From contig JAANBB010000607.1 in NCBI GenBank assembly GCA_014621425.1, forward strand, positions 1 to 20,074: DNA of 20,074 nt, written 5' to 3'. Position 1 is the stretch's first letter, and every line of letters begins with the position of its first letter. The translations under genes and the position numbers were made by a program. The notes beneath the pieces are model-generated. The model saw only the letters and a program-made list of their open reading frames with translations, did not search any database and was not told where the DNA came from. This DNA comes from Cylindrodendrum hubeiense. Its lineage: Eukaryota > Ascomycota > Sordariomycetes > Hypocreales > Nectriaceae. Shown piece after piece: positions 10,919 through 19,995 of the stretch.

Positions 10919-11913
10919 CATCCTTCGCTCCAGGCCGGGCCGCGCCCCTGGGGCTTTTGGATGGAATGTGTCGCAACCACGCGAGGCCCCTTCCAGACTG
11001 GATCATGGAGCCTCCTATTGCCTGGAGGCTGGGGCTCTGGCTCCGGTGCCTGGGACAGTGGGATATGTTCCTCCCCGATGCGGATCCCGCGTCCGCGATG
11101 GCGACGCCTCCTTTTTCTCTTGTCGCCTTGTCGCACACGGGCTCGCACCTTCGGACTCGGGACACCGTTACTTTGTGTTGGCCGCGCACAATGCGCCTTG
11201 ATGCGCCTCTTCGGAGCCGCCTTGGAACATGCGTCTTGGAGCATGCGGGACACGGAGCCACGGGGACACGGGGACACGGTCGTTGACTGGGGAGCCCGTG
11301 CAGCCCATTCCACATTCCCCATTCCGGATGATCCATCGTCATCCATGGCTCAAAGGCCTCTCCATCTTAGCCTCCATCTTGTACACCATCACTGGGACGG
11401 CTCGCCCAAGTGCGTTTCTGCATGTCGAGATTACCGCGCGTGCTGGATGTGTGTGGGCAGTCAACGCCACATTTACCCGCCCAACTCCATAGTCACTCCA
11501 GCGAACAACTGGTGGTCCGCACCACCAGATCCCTAGTCGAGTGGCTGCTGCTTGGACTCGACATGGGACAAGGGACATGGGGTTGGACCTCAAAGTGGAC
11601 ATCAAAGGGGACAGACAGTATCACCGTGCAATGCGTTCGCAGCTAACGACCTTGGCGATGGAATAGTCTCATCGTCACCTGCCCGCAACGCGACATTTGC
11701 AGGGGGGTTGGACATCTCAGAGGGAGCCCATGGTGTAATTACAGGATCAACCGACAGGCGGATGACAGCTTGCTACGTTACGCTCCAAGCACGATAGGGT
11801 CCATAGGGCAAACATTTCAGTCGAGCGGTTCTTGACGGGACATGCCCGTGCTCAGGTTCGTGGGGTGTTGGTTGGCGCTGCAGGGCAACGGCGCTGCTGC
11901 AGGGCGGTGCATT

Positions 11914-13605
11914 TCATGATATCTCCGGATTTTCATCCTTTACCGCCTCCACCAGCTCCTCCATCCCGCCAACCGATGTTGGCCCGCTCATGCCCTTTGG
12001 AGGGAGCGCCCACTGCGGCAGCGGACTGACATAGGACCAGCTGCCGCCCGCATCCTCGTAGCGGAGACTGTGCAGCCACAGCGAAAGCTCATGGTCGCCG
12101 GGATCCGAGTATAACGGCGTCTGGCAAACGTCGCACAGCTCGCCCGTCATCTTCTCGGCCCTCCTCTTCTCGTACTTGTCCACCATATCATCGTAATACG
12201 CTACGGCATCCGCTACGTCTTCCTTGCCCATCCGTGATAGCCGACTAATAATGTCCTCGTCGGTGTTTTGGGTGCCATCCGCGTCATCTTGACCGAGGTC
12301 AAAGCCCCATACCCGACCGTTGGCGTAGATAGGGTCATTTTGGATGGGGTGACCAAGGTATTGGAGGTGGACTCGGAGCTGATGAGTCCGGCCGGTGACG
12401 GGCAGACACCGAACGATAGAATAGCCCCTCTTCTGCGCCCACGGCCTGTGCTTCTCATCCTTGAGCTCCTCCGGCGTTATGGGACGGCCGTCATCATCGG
12501 AGGCGGACTCTTCCGGGGGTGGGTAGTAGGCCAAGCGCTTGAAGACGGTCCGGGCAGTTTTACCGTTGGCACGGACCCGGTTCAAGCCGAGCTTGGGGGA
12601 AATTTGCAGAATAGGCTGGTCGCAAACAACCTCACCATCCGGGAACCTACCCATAACCCGGGCGAGATATTCCTTCCTGACGGTACGCTGGAAGATCTTG
12701 GCACCCAGGGCCTCGGCAGCAGGCACATTCTTTGCGACAAACATAATACCACTCGTAAGACGGTCGAGGCGGTTGCAGGGGTAGGGCAGGAACTGTGGGC
12801 CCCTCTCAGCCTTCATGATCTCAATGACCGAGTTGTACTTGTAACGGCCGGCAGGGTGCACGGGTACACCGGCGGGCTTGTTAATCACAATCATGTCTTC
12901 GTCCTCGTGAATCACTCCAATAGGGTCAGCAGAGACGGGGGGTTCGTGGCGATGCAGGGTGTGGGAGATGAGATCTCCGTTGCGGACGAGGTAGTCAGGG
13001 CCAACGACCTTGCCGTTGACAAAAATACTGCCGCTCTCCATAGACTCGCGATAATAGGCGAGAGGTCGGTCTCGGAACTCGGCTTCGAATATATCTATCA
13101 GCCGACGGTTGCGCCATCGTTCCTTGCAAAAGGTATTGTAGGTGAAATGGTATGGGGCAAGTCGTCGCAGCCCGTCTTCGATGAGGTATGGACGGGGCCA
13201 AGGGTCGCCTATAGGTGTGACGAGTGGAACATTAGGGTCTGAGACGATTGGCGGATCCTGGTATTTCTTCTTCTTGTTTTGCTTGTTCATTTGTTTGACC
13301 GTTTTCTTGATGTCTCTCTGCTCTTTCTGCGCCTCTTTGGTATCTTTTTGTTGGGTCTGATCCCTGACTTTGCCTCCGTTCTGATCCAGAATTGTGACAT
13401 CGAGACCTTGGAATTCCGCCATCATAGCGTCCTCGGGCCCCGACGGCAAGGTCGCGGGAATAGGCGACGCCATGGCGGTCGTCCGCGTGCAACTGCTGCT
13501 TCGTCTGTCGGCGCTGGCGCGAGAAAGATGGTTCAATCGTGGGATAGATCTCGATCGGTGGAGAATGGGCGTGGACGGGCCGAGGCGGCGAGCAGCAGCC
13601 CTCAT
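11914..13605 (-). CDS. tRNA pseudouridine synthase, RluA family, Rib2/Pus9-like (563 aa)
   Basis: Converts uridine to pseudouridine in tRNA; yeast relatives Pus9 (mitochondrial) and Rib2/Pus8 (cytosolic) act at position 32. Intron-less. Counting from the ATG at 13605: an Arg-rich leader (1-44), a Lys/Gln-rich charged stretch (about 80-114), an S4-like part (about 168-220, ending NGDLISHTLHRHEPPV), then the catalytic domain. This domain has NKPAGVPVHP (242-251), RLDRLTSG (279-286, catalytic Asp281) and GRTHQLRVH (405-413). A tail carries CDVC (491-494) followed by His505 and His512. It has no DRAP deaminase domain, unlike S. cerevisiae Rib2. An in-frame TAG lies upstream of 13605. A second in-frame ATG at 13473 (MASPIPATL, G at -3 and +4) gives 519 aa and could start a cytosolic form. 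The gene is divergent from the thioesterase. The family is certain; the exact tRNA position and the start are inferred. Confidence 0.95.
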   Translation of the reverse strand: MRAAARRLGPSTPILHRSRSIPRLNHLSRASADRRSSSCTRTTAMASPIPATLPSGPEDAMMAEFQGLDVTILDQNGGKVRDQTQQKDTKEAQKEQRDIKKTVKQMNKQNKKKKYQDPPIVSDPNVPLVTPIGDPWPRPYLIEDGLRRLAPYHFTYNTFCKERWRNRRLIDIFEAEFRDRPLAYYRESMESGSIFVNGKVVGPDYLVRNGDLISHTLHRHEPPVSADPIGVIHEDEDMIVINKPAGVPVHPAGRYKYNSVIEIMKAERGPQFLPYPCNRLDRLTSGIMFVAKNVPAAEALGAKIFQRTVRKEYLARVMGRFPDGEVVCDQPILQISPKLGLNRVRANGKTARTVFKRLAYYPPPEESASDDDGRPITPEELKDEKHRPWAQKRGYSIVRCLPVTGRTHQLRVHLQYLGHPIQNDPIYANGRVWGFDLGQDDADGTQNTDEDIISRLSRMGKEDVADAVAYYDDMVDKYEKRRAEKMTGELCDVCQTPLYSDPGDHELSLWLHSLRYEDAGGSWSYVSPLPQWALPPKGMSGPTSVGGMEELVEAVKDENPEIS

Positions 13606-14658
13606 TCCTCTCGGGATGAGACAGAAGGGAAAGCACAGCGACCCTTGGGCGGAAGTCAAAGGCAAGGAGCCAGTCTAGGTTGCGCAGCCTAGGCCAAGAC
13701 CGAAGCAGACACGCGAAGCTATGGGGAGGCCGAGAGGCATGCAAACAAAAGTGGTTGATGCCAAGCGTTGCCCTTGTGGGAGTGCGAATATGGTGGGATG
13801 TGGGATGTGTGCAAGGTGGGATGCCAAAATTCAGGCGGTGACGGGCGGCAGAGCGCAATCTTCCCTTGGCCGCAACAGGCGGGATCAACCGACCCCGCCG
13901 AGGCGCCATGGTCGCGATGAGCAAGATCCAGGGCTGCGTACCTTTCCCATCTGAACAACCTGAAACCCCCTAAACCCCCACTGGAGCAGAGCCCACTAGG
14001 CCCCCTCCAGCGGAGAACCCAGTGAACCACAGCACCGCCCAGCGCGACACAAGCCCTACAGCGCCTGACAGCTCCCTAAGGGTGTGCCTGTGTCCCCTCT
14101 AAGCCCCGCACGCGGAGACGGACGCCCCGGATGGGAACCAACCTTTTTCCCAGGCGAAGCCTCGGCTTGCCAAAGTTCAGGCCGCATCCAGAACCTCGGA
14201 ATTCCCGTCCGGGCCCTCTCATTCCCGTCAAAGACAATCCCGCATCTCGCAGAGTGTTTGCGGAGACCAACTCTTGCTTCTGGGCAGGCATCTCAATGGA
14301 ACTCTAACACCGCCATTCATCTTGTCGCCCTTTGTCTCCTGCAGTTGACTTCTGACGTCTGGATATCCTCACCCCTCGTCTATCCATCCATCCATCATCT
14401 ATTCGTCATCCGTCGCACCTCGTCTCATCCCATCACGGCCTCAACCGAGCTGCCGGGTGCCTCAACTGTCCCAAAGCAGAACAAACAAACGAACAAGCAA
14501 ATCTCGCTGCTCATTTCTGGTCTTTCAACGTCTTGGCAAGGCTTGTATCTAAATCTAGATCCCCAGATCCCAGACCCAGACCCTGTCCCAAGGGAGGCAA
14601 GTCTGAGAAACGCGCGGTGGCCAACATCGCATTGGAGGAATTAATCCCAACAACCGAG
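13606..14658. promoter_or_regulatory. Shared upstream region of two divergent genes
   Basis: About 1.05 kb separates the start of the pseudouridine synthase (minus) from the start of the thioesterase (plus), so both promoters must lie here. The right part (about 14300-14560) is C/T-rich with CATC repeats and CAAAC-type runs, as in fungal 5' leaders. I see no clear TATA box and no coding sequence. Confidence 0.55.
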
Positions 14659-15480
14659 ATGGCATCCACCGTGGACCTCAAGTCCCGCAGGCGACAGGAC
14701 TATCGCTTCCTGCTCGATTATCGCACACGATGGTGAGTTTCCGCTTTCTCGGAACGGAATTGTCCACCCTCCGTCTCCCTCCGACGTTCACGACAGCAAG
14801 GTTCGGCACTCCCGCCTCCCTTGACTGTTGGCATCACGATGCCACGGCTACGGCCGCCTGGAACATGGGCGAATTCAAACATCACCGTGACGATCATTGT
14901 GGAATCAGAAATGTAATCTTCTAACTGCCCCACAGGAACGATAATGACATGTACGACCACATGAACAACTCCGTGTATAGCTTCCTGTAAGTCCGATGCT
15001 TAATACCATACCATGCCCGGGGCGACGCCTAGACTCGCGCGCACCCCGAAAGAAACTCTCCAGCTCAGACGTGCCAGATTTGACTCCATCATCAATTCCT
15101 ACCTCATAGCCCACTGCAACCTAGATCCCCCAACCTCGCCGCAGTACGGCCTAGCCGTCCACGCCCACACCGATTACTACGCCCCCATCGCCTACCCGGC
15201 CGTCGCCGAGCTGGCCCTCCGCGTTAACAAGCTCGGCCGCTCCAGCGTCACCTACGAGGTCGCCGTCTTTGAGCGCGGCGTCGACGCCGTCCGCGCCGTG
15301 GGCGAGTTTGTCCACGTCTTCGTCGATCGCGCGACGGGAAGGCCTGCGCAAAGCGGCATGGGGGACTTTTTAAGGCAGGGGCTTGAGAAGCTGCGTGTAG
15401 ATGTGGTTGACCAAGATGAGGCTCGGGTGGATAATAGTGTGGGCACCAAAAAGACGCCGTCGAGGCCGGCCAAGCTATGA
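14659..15480 (+). CDS. Hotdog-fold acyl-CoA thioesterase (4HBT/YbgC-like), 3 exons, 175 aa, PTS1 AKL
   Basis: Probably hydrolyses an acyl-CoA thioester; the substrate is unknown. Exons are 14659-14732, 14936-14986 and 15078-15480. Intron 1 (203 nt) has a GTGAGT donor, a CTAAC branch site and a CACAG acceptor. Intron 2 (91 nt) has GTAAGT and CCAG ends. Splicing gives 528 nt in frame. The thioesterase signature is at residues 24-43 (RWNDNDMYDHMNN, Asp29 in the position of the catalytic Asp of 4-hydroxybenzoyl-CoA thioesterase, His33 after it). A beta-rich hotdog core follows (about 66-126, including AVHAHTDYYAPIAYP). The protein ends in Ala-Lys-Leu, which fits the type 1 peroxisomal signal [SAC][KRH][LM]. 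This suggests a role with peroxisomal acyl-CoAs, for example beta-oxidation. The gene converges with the oxidoreductase 119 bp away. Confidence 0.93.
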
Positions 15481-15599
15481 ATCAGACAGCTATGAATCAG
15501 AGTACACTAAAACAAACACCCGTATTGATGAGCCATAATATGTGTATTTTTATTATCATTATATAGTGCCCAGTCCTATGTCGCCCGTCCCATGCTCGC
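15481..15599. terminator. Convergent 3' region shared by two genes
   Basis: The 119 bp between the stop codons of the thioesterase (plus) and oxidoreductase (minus) is AT-rich, in contrast to its GC-rich flanks. On the minus strand AATAAA lies at 15549-15554, about 46 nt past the oxidoreductase stop, and is a plausible polyadenylation signal. The same T/A-rich stretch (15536-15566) could also end plus-strand transcripts, so the two 3' UTRs may overlap. Confidence 0.6.
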
Positions 15600-16726
15600 C
15601 TACAGCTGCAGCTCATACTTCTGCACCGCACCATCCTGCTCGCCGCTAACAAACATCTTCTCCAAAAACTCCAGATCCGCCAACGCCTGCTCCGGCGCCT
15701 GTAGCCCGTCGGGCGTCCCGCTGACCAGCCCCGCCGCCCACGCCGCAACCTCGGCGCTCACGCCGCTCGTCCGCTCAAACTCGCGAACGCTCGCCTCGCC
15801 GTCGACGCGCTTCACGGTGACGGTCTCGCCGTGCACCGTGACGCTGCCGCCCTCCAGGCTCAAGTCCCAGTCGAACGCGCTCAGCTCCGAGCCGCAGGAC
15901 AGCTGGAACGTGCCGCTGCCGCCCGACGCCGTCTGGATGATGGCGCTGACCGTGTCGATGGGTGGGAGATGGGCCTGCACCTGGCTCGTCACGGCGCGAA
16001 CGACTTGCGGCTTCGAGTCGCTGCCCAACAGCAGTCGCGTGGCCGCCGCCTGGTGAACCCCGCCGTCCAGCAGGAAACCCCCCTGGTACTCAGGCTTGCG
16101 CCGCCACTCGGTGCCGTACCACTTGGTGTCCTGACGCATGAGGTGGAAGCTCTTGACGCTAAAGTGCGTCACCTTGCCGAGCTTCCTAGCCTCCTCGGCG
16201 GCGTACACGAAGCTCGGCACGAAGCGAAAGTTCTCCGCGATGGAAAGCGTGACCTGGTTCTCCTGCGAGACGCTGCGGTAGTAGTCGATAAGCTCGCGGC
16301 CGGCCTTGACGTCCGGGGCGAGTGGCTTCTCGGCCAGCACGTGCTTGCCCGCAGCGAGGGCGGCTTTGATGAACTCGGGCTGGCTAACGATGGGCAGGGC
16401 GATGATTACAGCGTAGACGTCCTTTCGGAGGAGCAAACTGGCGTAGTCGTTGGCCGAGTCGGCCGAGTACAGCTCCGGAGCAGCGTCGCTCTTCGTGTAG
16501 AGGGCGGCGGTGTCCTGGGCAGACTTGAGGGATCGCGAGTAGATGGCCTTGAGAGCGAGGGAGTCACATTTCATGATGGCGGGCTAGTAAGTTGTGAAAA
16601 TCTGTAAGTATCCGGTTCTGCGGTATTTCACTGGGCACATCTCGTCGACGATGTACGCACCATATGCTCTTGCTTGGCAAAGATGCCGCCGCCGATGAGG
16701 GCCACGCCGAGGGGAGCCATTGTCAT
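15600..16726 (-). CDS. Gfo/Idh/MocA-family NAD(P)-dependent oxidoreductase (2 exons, 349 aa)
   Basis: Probably a cytosolic NAD(P)-dependent dehydrogenase of sugars or polyols; the substrate is not known. Exons are 16726-16661 and 16583-15600. The intron (16660-16584, 77 nt) has a GTGCGT donor and a TACTAG acceptor, and splicing joins EHM to PAIMKCD in frame. The N-terminal Rossmann fold begins APLGVALIGGGIFA (4-17). The family motif AEKPLAPD is at 106-113. WRRKPEYQGGFLLDGGVHQ lies at 182-200. Lys108, Asp195 and His199 match the Lys and Asp-x3-His catalytic set known from inositol dehydrogenase. Length is normal for the family, and from memory S. cerevisiae Ymr315w is a relative. Translation may start at Met1 (16726) or Met3 (16720). 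There is no peroxisomal or secretion signal. Confidence 0.95.
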
Positions 16727-18123
16727 TCAGAATCAAGGTAAACAAAGCCACAGGAATCGTCAAATGTCGTCAAATTCAATGTACAAACGAGAGGCTCGGG
16801 GACAAGACGATGTTTTCTGCGGCATATCAAGCCCAAGCTGAAGATGAACCTGTCGCCGGAGATGCAAACGCGGGGCTTCCTCGGCCCAGCTCCGGATCAA
16901 CTCCACTCCATCATGGCATCGATGACAAACGTCATGGCCGAACAAGCGGCGCATCCCTTTAAGGCACGTCCGCTCCTCGCACTGCGGCGGCACGGCCAAA
17001 GAAGTGAAGTTGAGCAGTCTTCGGGGCCGAACATGACCTACCTCGTCCGATCCCCACCATCCCGGCCCGGAGCTGACCCACGGCCCACCCGCTCCCCGCG
17101 CTCCGATGGCCCGTATTTTGCCTCGTCCCTCGCATGCCACGCTCGCGGAGAAATACCACAATACCTCCGCTGCAGAATCACACATCCTACCCCGGAACCG
17201 CGACCGACCTGGACACCAACCCCCCAGACAGCCTCAATTATCCGCCGAACCCCTCCTCTCTGCGTGTATTACGCCCGCCTGCGCCTCCGCCTCAGCCCTG
17301 ATCCTGCACCCGCACCGCGCCAGTGCCTGCAGGCCCGCCAAAAACGCACATTAGCCCGCCCCAGACCGCAGGGCCTCTTTTCCCCTGGGCTTCCGTGGGT
17401 GCGCGGAGCCGGACCGACAACCTGCCACGTGCCCAATGATGGAGGGCCATTGTCACTTCACGGCATGGCGGCCATGGCATGGGGGCATGGGTGTAGTTGG
17501 GGGTCCACCGTGGGTACCAGCGGAGAGCCCTGTGGCTTGGGCCCTTGGGGGCCATGTGAGAAGCAGGGAATACTCGCCTTGTCCTCTTCTACTGCTTAGC
17601 CTGAGTACACGATGTACCCACGAGAGTCCGCGGCACTACTGTAGATATCGGCATGCCTTGCTTCGTCCTCTCCGATGCATCATGCATATACGGGACAGGG
17701 CGAAATGAGCCATGATACAACCATGCCGACTCACTAGTGCGCGCTCTGTGTGTCTGTCTTTACCCGTTACAGAGCTTTCGCCTCAAGATCAAGCTTGCCA
17801 CATTGCCTCTTCTGCTTGATAGCACGACGCCCTCCCTTGATCTCATCTGCGGCCTCGTCTGATATCCCTGTCCCAAAACCCACGGTTGACACATTCCCTC
17901 CATTTGCTTCAACCCGTGAGTGCTCGGACCGACAAGCTCAACGATCCACGATGCATTCGAATCACGAGGAACGCAACAACCCCAGTAGTGTGGCTCGCTG
18001 TAGCCTCAACCGTCTTAGATCATAACATGTGCCAACTGGGTTGCTGCGCTGTCGTGGTCCAGTTTCACAACACCCTTTCCGTCCTCGTTCCGTCTTCTTG
18101 ACGAAAGGTTCCGGGGTATCAGG
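16727..18123. other. Intergenic region without recognisable gene
   Basis: The left edge must hold the promoter of the oxidoreductase. The open frame at 16844-17599 (plus) is Pro/Arg-rich with no domain, and I do not accept it as a gene. From about 17600 the GC content drops toward the APH pseudogene. I find no tRNA, intact gene or clear mobile element. Confidence 0.55.
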
Positions 18124-18836
18124 TCACTGCTTACTGAACACCAAGCCTCTCGCAATGATTAGGACGTTTGAGGACATAGGTCCTCGGAGAATAGGCGAAA
18201 CATAGAGTTACCGTCACAATTATCTTTGTTAGTCTCAAACCCGGATGCAAGGCACCCCCAGATACGAGCCGCCTAAATAGCTGGCGCACGGGATATTTTG
18301 GCACAGGCATCATCTTTAAATACACATCGTCCCTACTTTGAGATATCAACTGTGCTAGCTAGGTGCATATCTGCCAAGGCAGAATGTCACTTGGTGGAGG
18401 TGGAACAGTTTCGAGATGGTAGAATCGTGGAAGGAGTCGTTGTGGGCTCTATTACGGTGTCCATGTTCTGAATTAGAGTCCGCCCAGACGCAGAGACACT
18501 ACCCTTGTCATATTAGTGTAGATGTCCAATTTGAGGAACATCTATAGTAGACAGCTGCAAACTCATATTTGCCATCCACATGTAGAGAAGCTCCGGGTTT
18601 TCCTCGCTGATGTCAGGATACAAATCTGTATCGTCATCTGGGCCAGCACTAGGGTCTTTTAGGACCTCGGACAGTGTCATTTCATGTTAGATGAAGTCGA
18701 TGATGATGATCGGCCGAAGCCGGGGGGGGGGGGGGGGGGGGGGTTTCGCCGCAGTTCCATGGCGGCAGATTCTGGGCAACGAAGTAGTCGTCTTGGTCGC
18801 AATGCAACGCATGGAAGCTACCTCACAGCGGGCCTA
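18124..18836 (-). pseudogene. Degenerate APH-family (aminoglycoside phosphotransferase-like) kinase relic
   Basis: One minus-strand frame, read through stops, keeps the order of motifs of a fungal APH-like phosphotransferase. First come EVASMRCIATKTTT and HGTAA (18744-18836), then the G22/C22 run. Next are PIIIIDFI and MTLSEVLKDPSAGPDDD (from 18680), LLYMWMANMSLQLSTIDVPQ, GSVSASGRTLIQNM and SALADMHLA. After a frame change comes KYPVRQLFRRL (about 18260-18290), then FRLFSEDLCP and, after another shift, SNVLI, the equivalent of the DLRPSNVL catalytic region. In-frame stops are TAA 18687-18689, TAA 18513-18515, TGA 18387-18389 and TAG 18333-18335. Both ends of the usual 450-550 aa protein are missing. 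By hand count 18121-18720 is about 47% GC, well below the neighbouring genes, which fits decay or repeat-induced point mutation. The family call comes from remembered motifs. Confidence 0.8.
18722..18743. repeat. G22 homopolymer
   Basis: Twenty-two consecutive G on the plus strand, inside the APH relic. The length may be unstable in vivo or wrong in the assembly, so the reading frame across it cannot be trusted. Confidence 0.95.
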
Positions 18837-18840
18837 TTTG

Positions 18841-18993
18841 TCATATTGGCTTGTGTACCTCCTCGGAACCTCCGGGCTTGTGCTTGAGGATGAAATTGGC
18901 GATGGCCCGGTGTGCATCCGATTTGACGGCCGAGTTCCTCGACACGAGGGCGTTGTCGCCGCGCTTCCCCCAGACAAGGTTGCCCTTGTACAT
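18841..18993 (-). CDS. Unrecognised 50-codon coding-like fragment
   Basis: I do not recognise this protein. From the ATG at 18993 it reads MYKGNLVWGKRGDNALVS and later AHRAIANFILKHKP, ending in VHKPI. Third codon positions are mostly G or C, as in the real genes of the window and unlike the decayed APH sequence immediately downstream. A branch-like CTTGAC and a TCAG acceptor lie just upstream of the ATG, so it may be the last exon of a larger gene whose other exons I cannot find. A GGAGGTAC sequence near its end could instead be a donor. It may also be a fragment left by a rearrangement. Confidence 0.35.
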   Translation of the reverse strand: MYKGNLVWGKRGDNALVSRNSAVKSDAHRAIANFILKHKPGGSEEVHKPI

Positions 18994-19309
18994 GACGGCT
19001 GACCAACGGAGAGTCAAGATTGGACAAAATGCGAGTGGCAAATACGATTGCCATGAGGTTTTAATGGGGAAACGCGCTCGGGAGTGGTTATGAAGGCCTC
19101 AATTTGTACGCGTGTCAACACCTGTTCTGTTGGTCGAAGTTGACGATCGGGCAATTGTGGGACGCCACAGACGATGGCGATGGACCAACAGCGGTCGGGC
19201 AACGGTCCCAGCAACAAACCCCGGGACCAGGAGGGATGTATGGATTGGGCTCAGAAAACAGCTGCCTACTTGCCTACCTTGCCTAGCAGGTAAACCGGTC
19301 TGCAGCGGA

Positions 19310-19366
19310 GTACTCTCTGTATGTACTCTCTGTATGTACTCTCTGCAAGTACCTACCTACCTACCT
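19310..19366. repeat. 13-nt tandem repeat plus (TACC)n
   Basis: GTACTCTCTGTAT at 19310 and 19323 and a variant copy at 19336 are followed by a short TACC tetranucleotide run (19350-19366). Confidence 0.9.
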
Positions 19367-19995
19367 ACTCTCTGACGGCAGCCCCCCGTTGCAACTACTG
19401 TCGCTCCTCGTCCGCCACTGCATCGTGCATATACGGGCCCCCGGGCAAAACAAAAAGAGAGGCACGAGACAACCGTGCGGAGCGCCACTCTCCTGCGCGC
19501 CTTGTTTCCCATGCTGCCGCGCTGCTCGTCACAGAAGCGTCACCCGCATGGCGGCTTCAGCGCTGTGATTCACCCATCCGCCGTCGACGTGCGACTCGGC
19601 CGAAGGATTTCACCCAGAGCCTCTGGGCGGCCGGATTGGTGGTGGGAGAAGCCTCCGTCGCTGGAAACAACTCGGGGGCTCCTGGTCGTCCAGGATGGCC
19701 CGCCGTCACCGTGGCCCGTCATTCTTCTTTGCATGTTACCTATCGGACAGATCCAGCCAGATCCAGATCCCGTCGCAGATGCTGCACTCCAGCCGTCCAG
19801 TGCTGCAGACGGATTCCGGCCGTCGTAATCTGTACAGATGTACTCGGTAGAAACACTCCCAACACTCCTCCCTCCCCTGCCGCGGCGGCGGCGGCTGCGG
19901 CTGTGGCCGTGGCCGTGGTGTCTTGTATCGTATCATGCCACTTCGACAAAGACTCCTCTCCCTCGATCCATCTCTACCCATGCATATCTCCCAAG

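Larger units (their letters stand above)
7297..11913. other. Gene-free intergenic region with many short tandem repeats
   Basis: No frame here has a recognisable domain. The longest ones (for example 9332-10162 plus and 9769-10449 minus) lie on opposite strands of the same GC-rich DNA and have low-complexity Pro, Ser and Arg composition. The bZIP promoter and leader occupy the left edge. The Pus9-like gene ends at the right edge. Several short tandem repeats fall here and are listed separately. The region could hold a non-coding transcript or a rapidly evolving small gene that I cannot detect by eye. Confidence 0.55.

Noticed and set aside
12268..13242. 324-codon open frame on the plus strand
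   Set aside because: It is antisense to the conserved catalytic domain of the pseudouridine synthase. The minus strand carries all the family motifs, and the plus frame has none.
15831..16607. 258-codon open frame on the plus strand
   Set aside because: Antisense shadow of the Gfo/Idh/MocA oxidoreductase, caused by high third-position GC.
16844..17599. 251-codon open frame (plus)
   Set aside because: Pro/Arg-rich without recognisable motif; it overlaps the expected promoter side of the oxidoreductase.
18691..19002. 103-codon plus-strand frame with a poly-Gly run
   Set aside because: The Gly run is the G22 homopolymer, and the rest is antisense to the APH relic and the 50-codon fragment.
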